The position numbers and the translations under genes were made by a program. A stretch of 64,000 nt of DNA from Inhella crocodyli (GTDB lineage Bacteria > Pseudomonadota > Gammaproteobacteria > Burkholderiales > Burkholderiaceae_C). Positions 19,501 to 28,757 of this stretch are shown one piece after another (positions within the stretch are counted from its first letter, which is position 1; every line of letters starts with the position of its first letter). The stretch is taken from contig NZ_SACM01000001.1 of NCBI RefSeq assembly GCF_004004565.1, positions 868,001-932,000 on the forward strand, read 5' to 3'. Below the pieces are notes generated by a model. The model worked only from the letters and a program-made list of their open reading frames with translations. It ran no database searches and had not been told where the DNA came from.

Positions 19501-21500
19501 TGTTCAACATTCCCTTTCTCGACCTCCCGCCCCTGCGGGCGGCCCTCGGCACGGTCACGCTGCCCGGCTCGAAGAGCATTTCCAACCGCATCTTGCTGAT
19601 GGCGGCCTTGGCCGAAGGCCGGACCGAGATCCATGGCCTGCTGGCAGCCGACGACACCCAGGTCATGCTCGAGTCGCTGCGCACGCTGGGCGTGCAATGG
19701 ACGCGAGACGGCGACACCGTCACGGTCGATGGCATGGGCGGGCGCGTCCCGCAGGCGCAGGCCGATCTCTTTTTGGGCAACGCAGGCACGGCCATGCGCC
19801 CCCTCGCGGCTGCACTTGCGCTGATGGCCGCCCGGTACGGCGGCGACTACCAATTGCGGGGCGTGCCCCGCATGCACGAGCGGCCGATTCGCGACCTCGT
19901 GGACGCCCTGCGTGGCCTGGGTTGCCAGGTCGACTGTTTGGCGCAAGCCGGCTACCCCCCCTTGCGCCTCACAGGACCCAGTTCCCTGCACTTGGACACC
20001 CCGGTCCGCGTGCGGGGCGACGTGTCCAGTCAGTTCCTGACCGCGCTGCTGATGGCCCTGCCTCTGGTGGCCCAGCGCGACGTGGTGGTCGAGGTGGAAG
20101 GAGAGTTGATCTCCAAGCCCTACATCGACATCACCCTGGCCCTGCTGGGGCGTTTCGGCGTGCGGGTGCAGCGGGACGGCTGGCAACGGTTCACCATCCC
20201 GGCAGGCAGTCGCTTGCAGTCGCCGGGGCGCATTCACGTCGAAGGCGATGCCTCAGCGGCCTCGTACTTCATCGCCTTGGGGGCCTTGGCGGCCTTGGGG
20301 GAGCCCCTTCGCATCGAGGGCGTGGGCAGCGATGCGCTGCAGGGCGATGTTCGATTTGCCGATGCCGCTGCGGCGATGGGGGCCGACATCCGCCTGGAGC
20401 CCAACGCGCTGCTGGTGCAACGCGGCCGCTGGCCCTTGCGCGGCATCGAGTGGGACTGCATCGCAATTCCCGACGCCGCCATGACCCTGGCGGTCATGGC
20501 CTTGTTTGCCGATGGCCCCAGCAAGCTGACCGGCATCGGCAGTTGGCGCGTCAAAGAGACCGATCGCATTGCCGCCATGGCGACCGAACTTCGCAAACTC
20601 GGGGCGACGGTCGACGAGGGGCCGGACTGGATTCGCGTGGAGCCCCTGCGCGAGTGGCGACCGGCGAGCATCCGCACGTACGACGACCATCGCATGGCCA
20701 TGTGCTTCTCGCTGGCCGCGTTGAACCCTTTGGGAGGACACGGGGCTGCGCCGGTCCGCATCGAAGACCCGGCCTGTGTCGCCAAGACCTACCCCGACTA
20801 CTTCGAAACCTTCTTCGGTTTGGTGCAAGCCGATGCCGCCGACGTGCCCGTCATCTGCATCGACGGGCCTACGGCCTCAGGCAAAGGCACCTTGGCCGAC
20901 GAATTGGCCCAAGCCTTGGGGTTTTGGGTGCTGGACTCTGGCGCGCTCTACCGCGCCACGGCCTGGGCGGCCTTGCAAGCGGGCTTGGACCTGAACGACG
21001 AGGCAGCCGTGGCCCCCCTGGCCGCCACGCTGCCCTTGCGCTTCGCCGGCGGTCAGGTGTACTTGGGCGAGGAAAACGTCACCGAGGCGCTGCGCCAAGA
21101 AGCGGTTGGTTTGGGCGCTTCCACGGTCGCGGCGCTGCCAGCGGTCCGACAAGCGCTGCACGCCCTGCAACTCGGCTTCCGCCGGGTCCCAGGGCTGGTG
21201 GCCGATGGGCGCGACATGGGAACGGCGATCTTTCCCGACGCCCCCCTCAAGGTGTTCCTGACCGCCAGCGCCGCCCAACGCGCGCAGCGGCGCCACAAGC
21301 AATTGATTTTCAAGGGCGTTTCGGCTAATATCGAGGGCTTGCTCGCCGACCTTGAGGCGCGAGACCTGCGGGACAAAACCCGCAGTGCCTCCCCCTTGAA
21401 GCCAGCGCAAGACGCTCGATTGCTCGACAACTCGGACCTGACCATCGAAGCCTCGGTGGACCAGGTGCTGGCTTGGTGGGCCGATCAGCGGCCGTTCTGA
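19500..21500 (+). CDS. aroA-cmk: Fused EPSP synthase / cytidylate kinase (AroA-Cmk)
   Basis: One 666-aa frame holds two enzymes. Residues 1 to about 440 are 3-phosphoshikimate 1-carboxyvinyltransferase ([66 protein letters not shown]), ending in the usual YPDYFETFF. Residues from about 450 are CMP kinase, with P-loop GPTASGKGT near 456, [31 protein letters not shown] and the terminal DNSDLT. The two domains are separated by only about ten residues and there is no internal stop. Separate adjacent aroA and cmk genes are the commoner arrangement. Start and tyrA stop overlap (TGATG). A promoter for rpsA appears to lie inside the cmk part. Confidence 0.96.
   Translation: MFNIPFLDLPPLRAALGTVTLPGSKSISNRILLMAALAEGRTEIHGLLAADDTQVMLESLRTLGVQWTRDGDTVTVDGMGGRVPQAQADLFLGNAGTAMRPLAAALALMAARYGGDYQLRGVPRMHERPIRDLVDALRGLGCQVDCLAQAGYPPLRLTGPSSLHLDTPVRVRGDVSSQFLTALLMALPLVAQRDVVVEVEGELISKPYIDITLALLGRFGVRVQRDGWQRFTIPAGSRLQSPGRIHVEGDASAASYFIALGALAALGEPLRIEGVGSDALQGDVRFADAAAAMGADIRLEPNALLVQRGRWPLRGIEWDCIAIPDAAMTLAVMALFADGPSKLTGIGSWRVKETDRIAAMATELRKLGATVDEGPDWIRVEPLREWRPASIRTYDDHRMAMCFSLAALNPLGGHGAAPVRIEDPACVAKTYPDYFETFFGLVQADAADVPVICIDGPTASGKGTLADELAQALGFWVLDSGALYRATAWAALQAGLDLNDEAAVAPLAATLPLRFAGGQVYLGEENVTEALRQEAVGLGASTVAALPAVRQALHALQLGFRRVPGLVADGRDMGTAIFPDAPLKVFLTASAAQRAQRRHKQLIFKGVSANIEGLLADLEARDLRDKTRSASPLKPAQDARLLDNSDLTIEASVDQVLAWWADQRPF
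21303..21331 (+). promoter_or_regulatory. Candidate sigma-70 promoter for rpsA inside the cmk segment
   Basis: TTGATT (21303-21308) and TAATAT (21326-21331) are spaced 17 bases apart in an unusually AT-rich patch of the otherwise GC-rich coding region. Transcription would begin near 21338 and give rpsA a leader of about 320 bases. In E. coli, rpsA promoters also lie within cmk. Confidence 0.6.
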
Positions 21501-21549
21501 GTTTTTTCGTTCCCGGGTCGCGGCGCTTGCCACGGCCCTTTCGCAGCCC

Positions 21550-21612
21550 GTTGCAACCCAGCGGGTTCGACCAACCCTCAGGCGCCTCCCGCCTGTGCAA
21601 CCACCCCGGTGG
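21550..21612 (+). promoter_or_regulatory. Structured rpsA leader, possible S1 autoregulation site
   Basis: GTTGCA (21550-21555) pairs with TGCAAC (21596-21601) and encloses a 6-bp hairpin CAGGCG/CGCCTG (21579-21584 with 21590-21595) and a small CCC-AGC-GGG stem (21557-21565). A further CCAC/GTGG stem-loop follows at 21601-21612. No Shine-Dalgarno sequence precedes the rpsA start. In E. coli a folded leader lacking a canonical SD lets S1 repress its own translation; equivalence here is inference. Confidence 0.5.
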
Positions 21613-21655
21613 CTCGGTGCACCGTCACTGTGTCGGCCGGACTTGAAAGTCATCC

Positions 21656-23365
21656 ATGAACCAAACCCAAACCGCCGCCGCGGTCGATTCCTTTGCCGCG
21701 ATGTTCGAAGAGTCGCTGCAGCGCGCCAACATGCGCTCTGGCGAAGTCGTTTCGGCCGAAGTCGTTCGCATCGAACACAACTTCGTGGTGGTCAACGCCG
21801 GCCTCAAGAGCGAAGCCTACGTGCCGCTCGAAGAGTTCAAGAACGACCAAGGCGAACTCGAAGTCCAAGTGGGCGACTTCGTGTCCGTGGCCGTGGACGC
21901 CGTTGAAAACGGCTATGGCGACACGATCCTGAGCCGCGACAAGGCCAAGCGTTTGGCCTCGTGGCTGAGCCTGGAAACCGCCCTGGAGTCGGGCGACTTC
22001 GTCACCGGCACGGTCAGCGGCAAGGTCAAGGGCGGCCTGACGGTCATGGTCAATGGCATCCGCGCCTTCCTGCCGGGTTCGCTGATCGACACCCGCCCGG
22101 TCAAGGACTTGTCCCCGTTCGAGGGCAAGACCATGGAATTCAAGGTCATCAAGCTGGACCGCAAGCGCAACAACGTCGTGCTGTCGCGCCGTGCCGTGGT
22201 CGAGGCCTCGATGGGTGAAGAGCGCGCCAAGTTGCTCGAGACCCTGTCCGAAGGCGCCATCGTCAATGGCGTGGTCAAGAACATCACCGAGTACGGCGCG
22301 TTCGTGGACCTGGGCGGCATCGACGGCCTGCTGCACATCACCGACATGGCCTGGCGCCGTGTCCGCCACCCGAGCGAAGTGGTGACGGTGGGTCAAGAAC
22401 TGACCGCCAAGGTCCTGAAGTTCGACGCCGAGAAGAACCGCGTCTCGCTGGGCCTGAAGCAACTGGGCGACGACCCCTGGATGGGCGTGGCCCGCCGCTA
22501 CCCGAACAGCACCCGCCTGTTCGGCAAGGTCACGAACATCGCCGACTACGGCGCGTTCGTCGAGATCGAACCCGGCATCGAAGGCCTGGTGCACGTCTCC
22601 GAGATGGACTGGACCAACAAGAACGTCGCTCCCGCCAAGGTCGTCACCTTGGGCCAGGAAGTCGAAGTCATGGTCCTGGAAATCGACGAAGACAAGCGCC
22701 GCATCAGCCTGGGCATGAAGCAGTGCCGCGCCAACCCGTGGGAAGAGTTCGCCGAGAACTTCAAGCGCGGCGACAAGGTCAAGGGCCCGATCAAGTCGAT
22801 CACCGACTTCGGCATCTTCATCGGCCTGGCCGCTGGCATCGATGGCTTGGTGCACCTGAGCGACCTGTCTTGGAACGAAACCGGCGAAGCCGCCGTGCGC
22901 AACTTCAAGAAGGGCCAAGAAGTCGAGGCCATCGTGTTGGCCGTGGACGTCGAGCGCGAGCGCATCTCGCTGGGCATCAAGCAGATGGACAGCGACCCGT
23001 TCACCAACTACACCTCGGTGAACGACCGTGGCGCCACCGTGACCGGCAAGGTCAAGACCGTGGACCCGCGTGGCGCTGAGATCGAGTTGGCCGACGAAAT
23101 CATCGGCTACCTGCCCGCCAGCGAAATCAGCCGCGACCGCGTCGAAGACGCTCGCAACGTGCTGAAGGAAGGCGACGAAGTCACCGTGTTGGTCATCAAC
23201 ATCGACCGCAAGTCGCGCTCGATCAAGTTGTCCATCAAGGCCAAGGACGACGCCGACTCCCAAGAAGCCATGAAGGCCCTGTCGGCCACGTCCGAGCGTG
23301 AAAACGCCGGCACCACCAGCCTGGGCGCCCTGCTGCGCGCCAAGCTGGACAAGGGCGGCAACTAA
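21656..23365 (+). CDS. rpsA: 30S ribosomal protein S1
   Basis: An mRNA-binding ribosomal protein that unfolds structured messages at initiation, 569 aa. Six S1 OB-fold repeats can be counted, starting near residues 33, 117, 204, 289, 376 and 463. The last four repeat the pattern G-x-V-x-x-I-x-[DE]-[YF]-G-[AI]-F-[VI] ([60 protein letters not shown]). The first two are the divergent ribosome-binding repeats. Codon use is markedly biased (AAG, GAA, CTG), consistent with high expression. ihfB follows after two hairpins. Confidence 0.97.
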   Translation: MNQTQTAAAVDSFAAMFEESLQRANMRSGEVVSAEVVRIEHNFVVVNAGLKSEAYVPLEEFKNDQGELEVQVGDFVSVAVDAVENGYGDTILSRDKAKRLASWLSLETALESGDFVTGTVSGKVKGGLTVMVNGIRAFLPGSLIDTRPVKDLSPFEGKTMEFKVIKLDRKRNNVVLSRRAVVEASMGEERAKLLETLSEGAIVNGVVKNITEYGAFVDLGGIDGLLHITDMAWRRVRHPSEVVTVGQELTAKVLKFDAEKNRVSLGLKQLGDDPWMGVARRYPNSTRLFGKVTNIADYGAFVEIEPGIEGLVHVSEMDWTNKNVAPAKVVTLGQEVEVMVLEIDEDKRRISLGMKQCRANPWEEFAENFKRGDKVKGPIKSITDFGIFIGLAAGIDGLVHLSDLSWNETGEAAVRNFKKGQEVEAIVLAVDVERERISLGIKQMDSDPFTNYTSVNDRGATVTGKVKTVDPRGAEIELADEIIGYLPASEISRDRVEDARNVLKEGDEVTVLVINIDRKSRSIKLSIKAKDDADSQEAMKALSATSERENAGTTSLGALLRAKLDKGGN

Positions 23366-23374
23366 GCACGCCTC

Positions 23375-23446
23375 GCCCCCCCTCGGCCCAGGCCGGGGGG
23401 CGCTATCCTGCAAGGCCCGCTGTCGCCTCCGGCAGCGGGCCTTTTT
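23375..23446 (+). terminator. Two hairpins between rpsA and ihfB; second is a rho-independent terminator
   Basis: The first hairpin (GCCCCCC at 23375-23381 with GGGGGGC at 23395-23401, plus an inner GGCC/GGCC) lacks a T-run. The second, GGCCCGCTG (23414-23422) with CAGCGGGCC (23433-23441), is followed by TTTTTC and is a good terminator. Because ihfB starts only 16 bases later, some read-through probably supplies ihfB and lapAB. Confidence 0.8.
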
Positions 23447-23461
23447 CTTCCGACGCCCGCC

Positions 23462-23767
23462 ATGACCCGCTCTGACCTCGTCACCCTGCTCACCGAGCGA
23501 TTCCCGCAGATCCCACAACGCGACATCGAGTTCGCCGTGAAGACCCTGCTGGACGCGATGAGCGACGCCCTGGCGCGGGGCCACCGGATCGAAATTCGCG
23601 GCTTCGGCAGCTTCAGCGTAAGCCGTCGCCCGCCGCGCATGGGCCGCAACCCGCGCACCGGCGAACAGGTGCCCATCCCAGAAAAGCGCGTGCCGCACTT
23701 CAAGGCCGGCAAGGCGCTGCGCGAGGCCGTTGAGCACCTGGGCCAAACCAGCCCCAGCGCCGACTGA
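23462..23767 (+). CDS. ihfB: Integration host factor subunit beta
   Basis: A DNA-bending subunit, 101 aa, that forms a heterodimer with IhfA. The sequence [20 protein letters not shown] is the usual IHF-beta opening, then the body motif [20 protein letters not shown] and NPRTGE at the beta-arm that kinks DNA. It differs from HupB here (6740-7012) in the [12 protein letters not shown] arm. The rpsA-ihfB order is conserved across Proteobacteria. Confidence 0.95.
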   Translation: MTRSDLVTLLTERFPQIPQRDIEFAVKTLLDAMSDALARGHRIEIRGFGSFSVSRRPPRMGRNPRTGEQVPIPEKRVPHFKAGKALREAVEHLGQTSPSAD

Positions 23768-23791
23768 CGGCGCGCCGCCGAGAATGCGGCC

Positions 23792-24082
23792 ATGCGCTTG
23801 CTGACCTGGCTCGTTCGGGCCTTTCTTTTCTTCACCCTGTTCGCCTTTGCGCTGAACAACCTGCAGGACGTGACCGTCCACTGGTTCTTCGGCCACCAAT
23901 GGCAGAGCCCGCTGGTGATCGTCGTCTTGGCGGCCTTCGGCCTGGGGGCGGCCTTCGGCATCTTGGCCATGGTGCCCGCCTGGTGGCGCCACCGTCGGCG
24001 CGCCCGGCAACAGGTCAGTGCCGTGAGCCCCGACGCACCCGCGACGCCCTCTCCCCCTTCGGTGATCCGCGATGGCCTTTGA
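23792..24082 (+). CDS. lapA: LapA family membrane protein
   Basis: An inner-membrane protein of 96 aa with two transmembrane helices (about 5-22 and 42-62), separated by the family segment NNLQDVTVHWFFGHQWQSPL. A basic cytosolic stretch WWRHRRRARQQ follows. LapA works with LapB in LPS assembly control in E. coli. It overlaps lapB by 11 bases, so the two are translationally coupled. Confidence 0.88.
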   Translation: MRLLTWLVRAFLFFTLFAFALNNLQDVTVHWFFGHQWQSPLVIVVLAAFGLGAAFGILAMVPAWWRHRRRARQQVSAVSPDAPATPSPPSVIRDGL

Positions 24083-25202
24083 CCTTCGCTGGCTGCTGCT
24101 CATCATCCCGGCCGCCTTCGCCCTGGGCTGGCTGGCCTCCCGCTTGGACTTGCGACAGGCCAAGCGCGACCCGCGCGACGCACCGCAGAGCTACTTCAAG
24201 GGCCTGAACCTGCTGCTCAACGAGCAGCACGACAAGGCCATCGACGCGTTCATCGAAGCGGTGCAGCACGATCCCGATACGGCAGAACTGCACTTCGCGC
24301 TGGGCAACCTGTTCCGCCGGCGCGGCGAGACCGAGCGCGCCGTTCGCGTGCACGAGCACTTGCTGGCCCGGGGCGACTTGCCCGCGGCCGAGCGCGCACG
24401 CGCCCAACACGCCTTGGCCCAGGACTTTTTCAAGGCCGGCTTGTTCGACCGCGCGGAAGCCGCCTACCGGGCGCTGGCCGGCACGGCCTACGCCCTCGAA
24501 TCCGAGCTGGCCTTGCTCAGCCTGTACGAGCGAAGCCGCGACTGGGCCCGCGCCGCCGAAGTGGCGGCGTCGCTGGAAACGCGCGGTGCCGGCAGCTTCG
24601 CGACGCGCCGGGCGCAGTACCTGTGCGAGTTGGCCCTAGCCGCCAAGAGCAGCGGCAATGCAGAACAAGCGCACGCCCTGCTGAACCAAGCCACCGACTT
24701 GGCACCGGGCCATGCCCGGGCCCGGGTGCTGGCCGGTCAGTGGGCCCTTCAAGCCGGTGATGCGCCGGCGGCGATGGCCGCGTTTGAGGCCCTGCTCGTC
24801 GCCAACCCACAGGCCTTCAACTTGGTGGCGCAGGACTACGCCCAGGCGGCCGAAGCGGCCGGGCGCCAGGACGACGCCATCGCCGCCCTGCAGGCCCGCT
24901 ACGCCCAAGAACCCGCCCTCGCGCTGCTGTTGGCATGGAACCGCCTGCAGCCCGAGCACGCCGCCGAGCGCCTTTCTGCGCACCTGCAGCGCGTGCCCTC
25001 GCTCAACGCGGCGCGCCAACTGCTGGCCTTGCAGGGCGAGCCCGTGGCGCCGGGCGTGATGAAGGCCATCGACGTGGCCGCCAAGCCCTTGCTGCGCCAC
25101 CGCTGCGCGGCCTGTGGATTCGAAGCCGCGCACTATTTCTGGCAATGCCCGGGCTGCCTGAGCTGGGACAGCTTCCCACCCCGCCCCGTGGAGGAACTTT
25201 GA
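24072..25202 (+). CDS. lapB: LPS assembly protein LapB (TPR + rubredoxin-type metal site)
   Basis: An inner-membrane-anchored TPR protein, 376 aa. An N-terminal transmembrane helix (LRWLLLIIPAAFALGWLAS) is followed by about nine TPR repeats facing the cytosol (SYFKGLNLLLNEQHDKAIDA and onward). A C-terminal rubredoxin-like knuckle with CAACGFEA and CPGC ligates iron or zinc. In E. coli LapB (YciM) presents LpxC to the protease FtsH and so limits lipid A synthesis. Its stop overlaps the start of the next gene (TGATG), connecting envelope control to the surface-glycan block that follows. Confidence 0.94.
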   Translation: MAFDLRWLLLIIPAAFALGWLASRLDLRQAKRDPRDAPQSYFKGLNLLLNEQHDKAIDAFIEAVQHDPDTAELHFALGNLFRRRGETERAVRVHEHLLARGDLPAAERARAQHALAQDFFKAGLFDRAEAAYRALAGTAYALESELALLSLYERSRDWARAAEVAASLETRGAGSFATRRAQYLCELALAAKSSGNAEQAHALLNQATDLAPGHARARVLAGQWALQAGDAPAAMAAFEALLVANPQAFNLVAQDYAQAAEAAGRQDDAIAALQARYAQEPALALLLAWNRLQPEHAAERLSAHLQRVPSLNAARQLLALQGEPVAPGVMKAIDVAAKPLLRHRCAACGFEAAHYFWQCPGCLSWDSFPPRPVEEL

Positions 25203-25942
25203 TGACCGACAAGACTGGCGACCGCTTCGTCATTTGCATGAAGTGGGGCACCAAGTACGGCCCCGAGTACGTGAACCGCCTCTACGGCATGGTCAAGCGC
25301 CACCTGACGGGGCCCTTCCGCTTCGTGTGCTTCACCGACGATGTGAAAGGGGTGCGCTCGGAGGTCGAGTGCTTCCCACTGCCCGAACTCCAACTGCAAG
25401 CGAGCCATTTCGACGGCGGCTGGCGCAAGCTCAACAGCTACCAGGCCGACCTCTACGGCCTGAAGGGCCAGGCCTTGTTCTTGGACCTGGACGTGGTCAT
25501 CGTGGACGACATCACGCCCTTCTTCGAGTTCCCGGGCGAGTTCCCGATCATCAAGGACTGGAAGCGCCCTTGGCGCGTGACCGGCAACTCGTCGGTCTAC
25601 CGCTTCACCCTGGGCGCCCACGTTGACATGCTGGACCACTTCGTGGCCCACCAGGCCGAGGTGCGCCGCAAGCACCGCAACGAGCAGGAGTACCTGAGCC
25701 ACTACCTGCACGACCAGGGCAAGTTGGTGTACTGGCCCAAAGAGTGGTGCGCCAGCTTCAAGTACCAATGCCTGCCGCGCTGGCCGTTCAGCTTCTGGCA
25801 AGAGGCCACCATTCCGCCCGGCTGCCGCATCGTGATCTTCCACGGCGAAGTGAACCCCCCAGACGCCATCGCCGGCCGGCGCAACAAGGCCCTGAGCGGC
25901 ATGAAGCCCACACCGTGGGTGGCCCAGCACTGGACCGAGTGA
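25202..25942 (+). CDS. Putative glycosyltransferase with DxD motif
   Basis: A 246-aa soluble protein resembling GT8-like nucleotide-sugar transferases. It opens with FVICMKWGTKYGPEYVNRLY and FVCFTDDVKG. The nucleotide-sugar metal site is ALFLDLDVVIVDDI, preceded by KLNSYQADLYGL. A conserved GNSSVYRF and a C-terminal VIFHGEVNPPDA complete the family pattern. The start is chosen at the ATG overlapping the lapB stop; the open frame begins earlier at 24935. No transmembrane segment is seen, so it acts at the cytosolic face. The sugar and acceptor are unknown, but it is first in a glycan-modification block. Confidence 0.75.
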   Translation: MTDKTGDRFVICMKWGTKYGPEYVNRLYGMVKRHLTGPFRFVCFTDDVKGVRSEVECFPLPELQLQASHFDGGWRKLNSYQADLYGLKGQALFLDLDVVIVDDITPFFEFPGEFPIIKDWKRPWRVTGNSSVYRFTLGAHVDMLDHFVAHQAEVRRKHRNEQEYLSHYLHDQGKLVYWPKEWCASFKYQCLPRWPFSFWQEATIPPGCRIVIFHGEVNPPDAIAGRRNKALSGMKPTPWVAQHWTE

Positions 25943-26007
25943 GCCCGACACCGCAACGTCGCCCGCCGCCCATCGCAGGCGCTGCGCTTCGCTGACCGAA
26001 CGCGACC

Positions 26008-27492
26008 ATGGTTTTTTCGTCCCACGCCTTTTTGGTGTTCATGCTCGTGCTGCTGGCCGTGTACGCCGGCGTCGCGCGCTGGGCGCCGCGGCACGCCAAG
26101 CTCACGCTGGTGCTGGCCTCGCTGCTGTTCTACGGCTGGACGATGCCGGTGTTCCTGGTGCTGCTGGGCCTGTCGCTGGCGTTCAACTACGCCGTGTCGA
26201 TGGGCTTGGACGGCCCCGGCCAAAACCCGCGCAAGCGCTGGCTGCTGTGGATCGGTGTGGGCACGAACCTGTCCCTCATCGCGTACTACAAGTACTTCAA
26301 CCTGCTGCTGTCCGGCCTGAACGCCCTGGGCGGGCTGTCGCTGCCGATGCAGGACATCCTGTTGCCCATTGGCATCTCCTTCTTCACCTTCCAGCAGATT
26401 GCTTACTTGGTGGACGTGGCCGAGGGCAAAACGACGCGGGCCTCGGTGCTGGACTACGTGTTCATCATCGTGTTCTTCCCGCACCTGATCGCCGGCCCCG
26501 TGGTGCTGCAAGAGCACCTGCTGCCCCAGGTGCGCGAGAAGACCGACAAGGCCGCGTGGTCGCTGAAGGCCGACCACGTTGCGCTGGGGCTGGCCTTGTT
26601 CTCGATGGGCCTGTTCAAAAAGACCGTGCTGGCCGACAACGTCGGCCGCTACGCCGACTTCCTGTTCAGCGCGGCGCACCGCGGCGAGGCCATCGGCACC
26701 CTGGACGCCTGGATGGGCACCATCGCCTACAGCTTCCAGATCTACTTCGACTTCAGCGGCTACTCGGACATGGCGGTGGGCCTGGCCTTCCTGTTCGGCT
26801 TGCGGCTGCCGATGAACTTCTTCTCGCCCTACAAGGCGCACAACATCATCGAGTTCTGGCGGCGCTGGCACATCTCGCTGTCCAGCTTCTTGCGCGACTA
26901 CCTTTACATCCGCCTGGGCGGCAGCCGGCACGGCTTCCCGCGCACCATGGCGGCCCTGATGGCCACCATGCTGCTGGGCGGCCTGTGGCACGGCGCGGGC
27001 CTGCAGTACCTGGTGTGGGGGGGCTTGCACGGCCTGTACCTCGTGGCCAACCACACCTGGCGCCGGGTCACGGGTGCCACCGACGCGCCCCTGCCCTGGT
27101 GGCGCCACGCCTTGGGCGTGCTGCTGACTTACGCGGCGGTCTGCGTGGCCTGGGTCTACTTCCGCGCCGCCGACGTGAGCGAGGCCAACCGCATCGTGGC
27201 CGCGATGTTCGGCTTCGGCGCGCCCGAGTCGTTCACGCCCACGTCGCGCGGCATCGTCACCTTCGTGTGGGTGTACTTCTTGATCGCTTGGTTCGCGCCC
27301 AACACGGTGCAGTTGTTCGCCCGGCACGACATGTTCCTGCCCAGCCGCGCCCTGCAGCGCGTGGTGGACGCCTCGAAGCAAGGCCTGGGTTACGCCTTCA
27401 CGCGCCGTTGGGCCTTGGCCACCGCCCTGACCTTCACGGTCGGCTGGTTCGCCATCAGCAACCTCAGCCCCTTCCTCTACTTCCAGTTCTGA
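26008..27492 (+). CDS. MBOAT family O-acyltransferase (AlgI-like)
   Basis: A polytopic membrane acyltransferase, 494 aa with about ten hydrophobic helices. The AlgI-type N-terminus is MVFSSHAFLVFMLVLLAVYA. The signature region includes FDFSGYSDMAVGLAFLFG, NIIEFWRRWHISLSSFLRDY and the putative catalytic His in LLGGLWHGAGLQYLVWGGLH. AlgI proteins pass acetyl groups across the inner membrane for alginate or other glycan acetylation. Here no alginate genes are present; an SGNH protein follows 4 bases after the stop, the usual acetyl-transfer partner. The exact glycan is unknown. Confidence 0.92.
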   Translation: MVFSSHAFLVFMLVLLAVYAGVARWAPRHAKLTLVLASLLFYGWTMPVFLVLLGLSLAFNYAVSMGLDGPGQNPRKRWLLWIGVGTNLSLIAYYKYFNLLLSGLNALGGLSLPMQDILLPIGISFFTFQQIAYLVDVAEGKTTRASVLDYVFIIVFFPHLIAGPVVLQEHLLPQVREKTDKAAWSLKADHVALGLALFSMGLFKKTVLADNVGRYADFLFSAAHRGEAIGTLDAWMGTIAYSFQIYFDFSGYSDMAVGLAFLFGLRLPMNFFSPYKAHNIIEFWRRWHISLSSFLRDYLYIRLGGSRHGFPRTMAALMATMLLGGLWHGAGLQYLVWGGLHGLYLVANHTWRRVTGATDAPLPWWRHALGVLLTYAAVCVAWVYFRAADVSEANRIVAAMFGFGAPESFTPTSRGIVTFVWVYFLIAWFAPNTVQLFARHDMFLPSRALQRVVDASKQGLGYAFTRRWALATALTFTVGWFAISNLSPFLYFQF

Positions 27493-27496
27493 GCGG

Positions 27497-28723
27497 ATGA
27501 GCGCCGACGTCATGCAGACCCCCGCCCGTCACCTGCGCTGGATCCTGGCCCTGGCCGCCGTGTGCTGGACGGTGGCCATCACCATCAACGCCACGGCCTT
27601 CTTCGTCATCGCCGCGCCCGAGAACCAGCGCGTGCTGCAGAACAACGTGGGGTGGGAGCGCACCTACAAGCCCATGATCCACGACCGCTTGAAGCCCGAA
27701 GTGGCGGTGTTTGGGGCTTCGTGGGCGCGGGATGCGTTCGACTTTGAGGAAACGACGCAGATCTTGGGCCGTCCCTTCTTCAACCACGCCGTGTCCGGCG
27801 GGCAGGCCTACGAGAACCGTCGGTTCCTGCAATCGGCGTTGACCGGGGGCCGGCTGCAAGCGGTGATGCTCAACGTCGACAGCTTTTTGCGGCGCAGCAA
27901 CCAACTGCAGTTCCAGTACGGCTTCAACGAGGGCTTGCTGAACGTCGACCCCGCGGGCCACACCAACTCCGGCGTGCAGGCCCAGCGCTTTTTTGCCGCC
28001 ACGCTCTCGGGCGCGGCCATTGGCAACAACCTGTCGGCCCTGGGCATCCTGCGCCAGTTCCGCGGCGGCAAGCCCAAAAGCGAGCTGCTGCGCGCCTACG
28101 ACCGCCACGACTTCGCCGCCCGCGCCGAGCGCGTGGCCCTGTGGCGCCGCAGCGTGCTGGAAGGCGCCCCCACGGGCGAGGGGCAGCCGGCCCCCTTCTC
28201 GCAGGCCGATTTCGACCGCGCCAGCGAGGAACTGGGGCGGGCGGTGGACATCGCCTGCCAAGCCGGGGTTCGGGTCGTCGCGTATTGGACGCCGTCGCAC
28301 GCGGCGATCGTCGACCGCGCCATCGACCAAACCGAGCTCAAGACCGCGGTGTGGCGCCTGCTGGCCGCGCGCGAGAGTCGTTGCCCCGGGGGCCTGGCCC
28401 TGCACGACTTCAACTACCCCAACCTGGTGTCGCTGGAGGCCGTGCTGGACGGCGCGCCCCAAGGCCGCTACTTCCGCACCGACGGCCACCCCCGCCCCAC
28501 GGTGGGCGAGTTGATGAGCAGCGTGATGTTCCAGCGGCCCGGCCCGGGCGCCGGCCTGCAGGACTTTGGCAACGCCAACCTCTTGAGCCTGAGTGAGGCC
28601 GACGCCCGCGCCTGGACCGCCCGGCGCGAGGCCCGCTGGCGTGGCACCTGGACCGACGAGGACCGCGCGCAACTGCGCGCCGACCTGGGGCACACGCAAA
28701 CCCACGGCGCCCCGGGTCGATAG
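27497..28723 (+). CDS. SGNH-type periplasmic acetyltransferase partner (AlgJ/AlgX-like)
   Basis: 408 aa. One N-terminal membrane anchor (about 13-35) places the rest in the periplasm. The first SGNH block reads VAVFGASWARDAFDF with Ser as likely nucleophile, then FFNHAVSGGQAYENRRFLQ, and a distal RTDGHPRPTVGELM holds Asp and His of the catalytic triad. Together with the MBOAT gene 4 bases upstream this resembles the AlgI-AlgJ/AlgX and WssH-WssI pairs that O-acetylate exported polysaccharides. It is not close enough to name. An ATG at 27512 (MQTPARH) is an alternative start. Confidence 0.75.
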   Translation: MSADVMQTPARHLRWILALAAVCWTVAITINATAFFVIAAPENQRVLQNNVGWERTYKPMIHDRLKPEVAVFGASWARDAFDFEETTQILGRPFFNHAVSGGQAYENRRFLQSALTGGRLQAVMLNVDSFLRRSNQLQFQYGFNEGLLNVDPAGHTNSGVQAQRFFAATLSGAAIGNNLSALGILRQFRGGKPKSELLRAYDRHDFAARAERVALWRRSVLEGAPTGEGQPAPFSQADFDRASEELGRAVDIACQAGVRVVAYWTPSHAAIVDRAIDQTELKTAVWRLLAARESRCPGGLALHDFNYPNLVSLEAVLDGAPQGRYFRTDGHPRPTVGELMSSVMFQRPGPGAGLQDFGNANLLSLSEADARAWTARREARWRGTWTDEDRAQLRADLGHTQTHGAPGR

Positions 28724-28757
28724 ACTCCCGGGCTGACGTTTTGACCAGGACCTGACC

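Noticed and set aside
21479-21510. Stem GGCCG-ATCAG-CGGCC before a T-run at the end of aroA-cmk
   Set aside because: The T-run starts 8 bases after a 5-bp stem, so it is not a proper intrinsic terminator.
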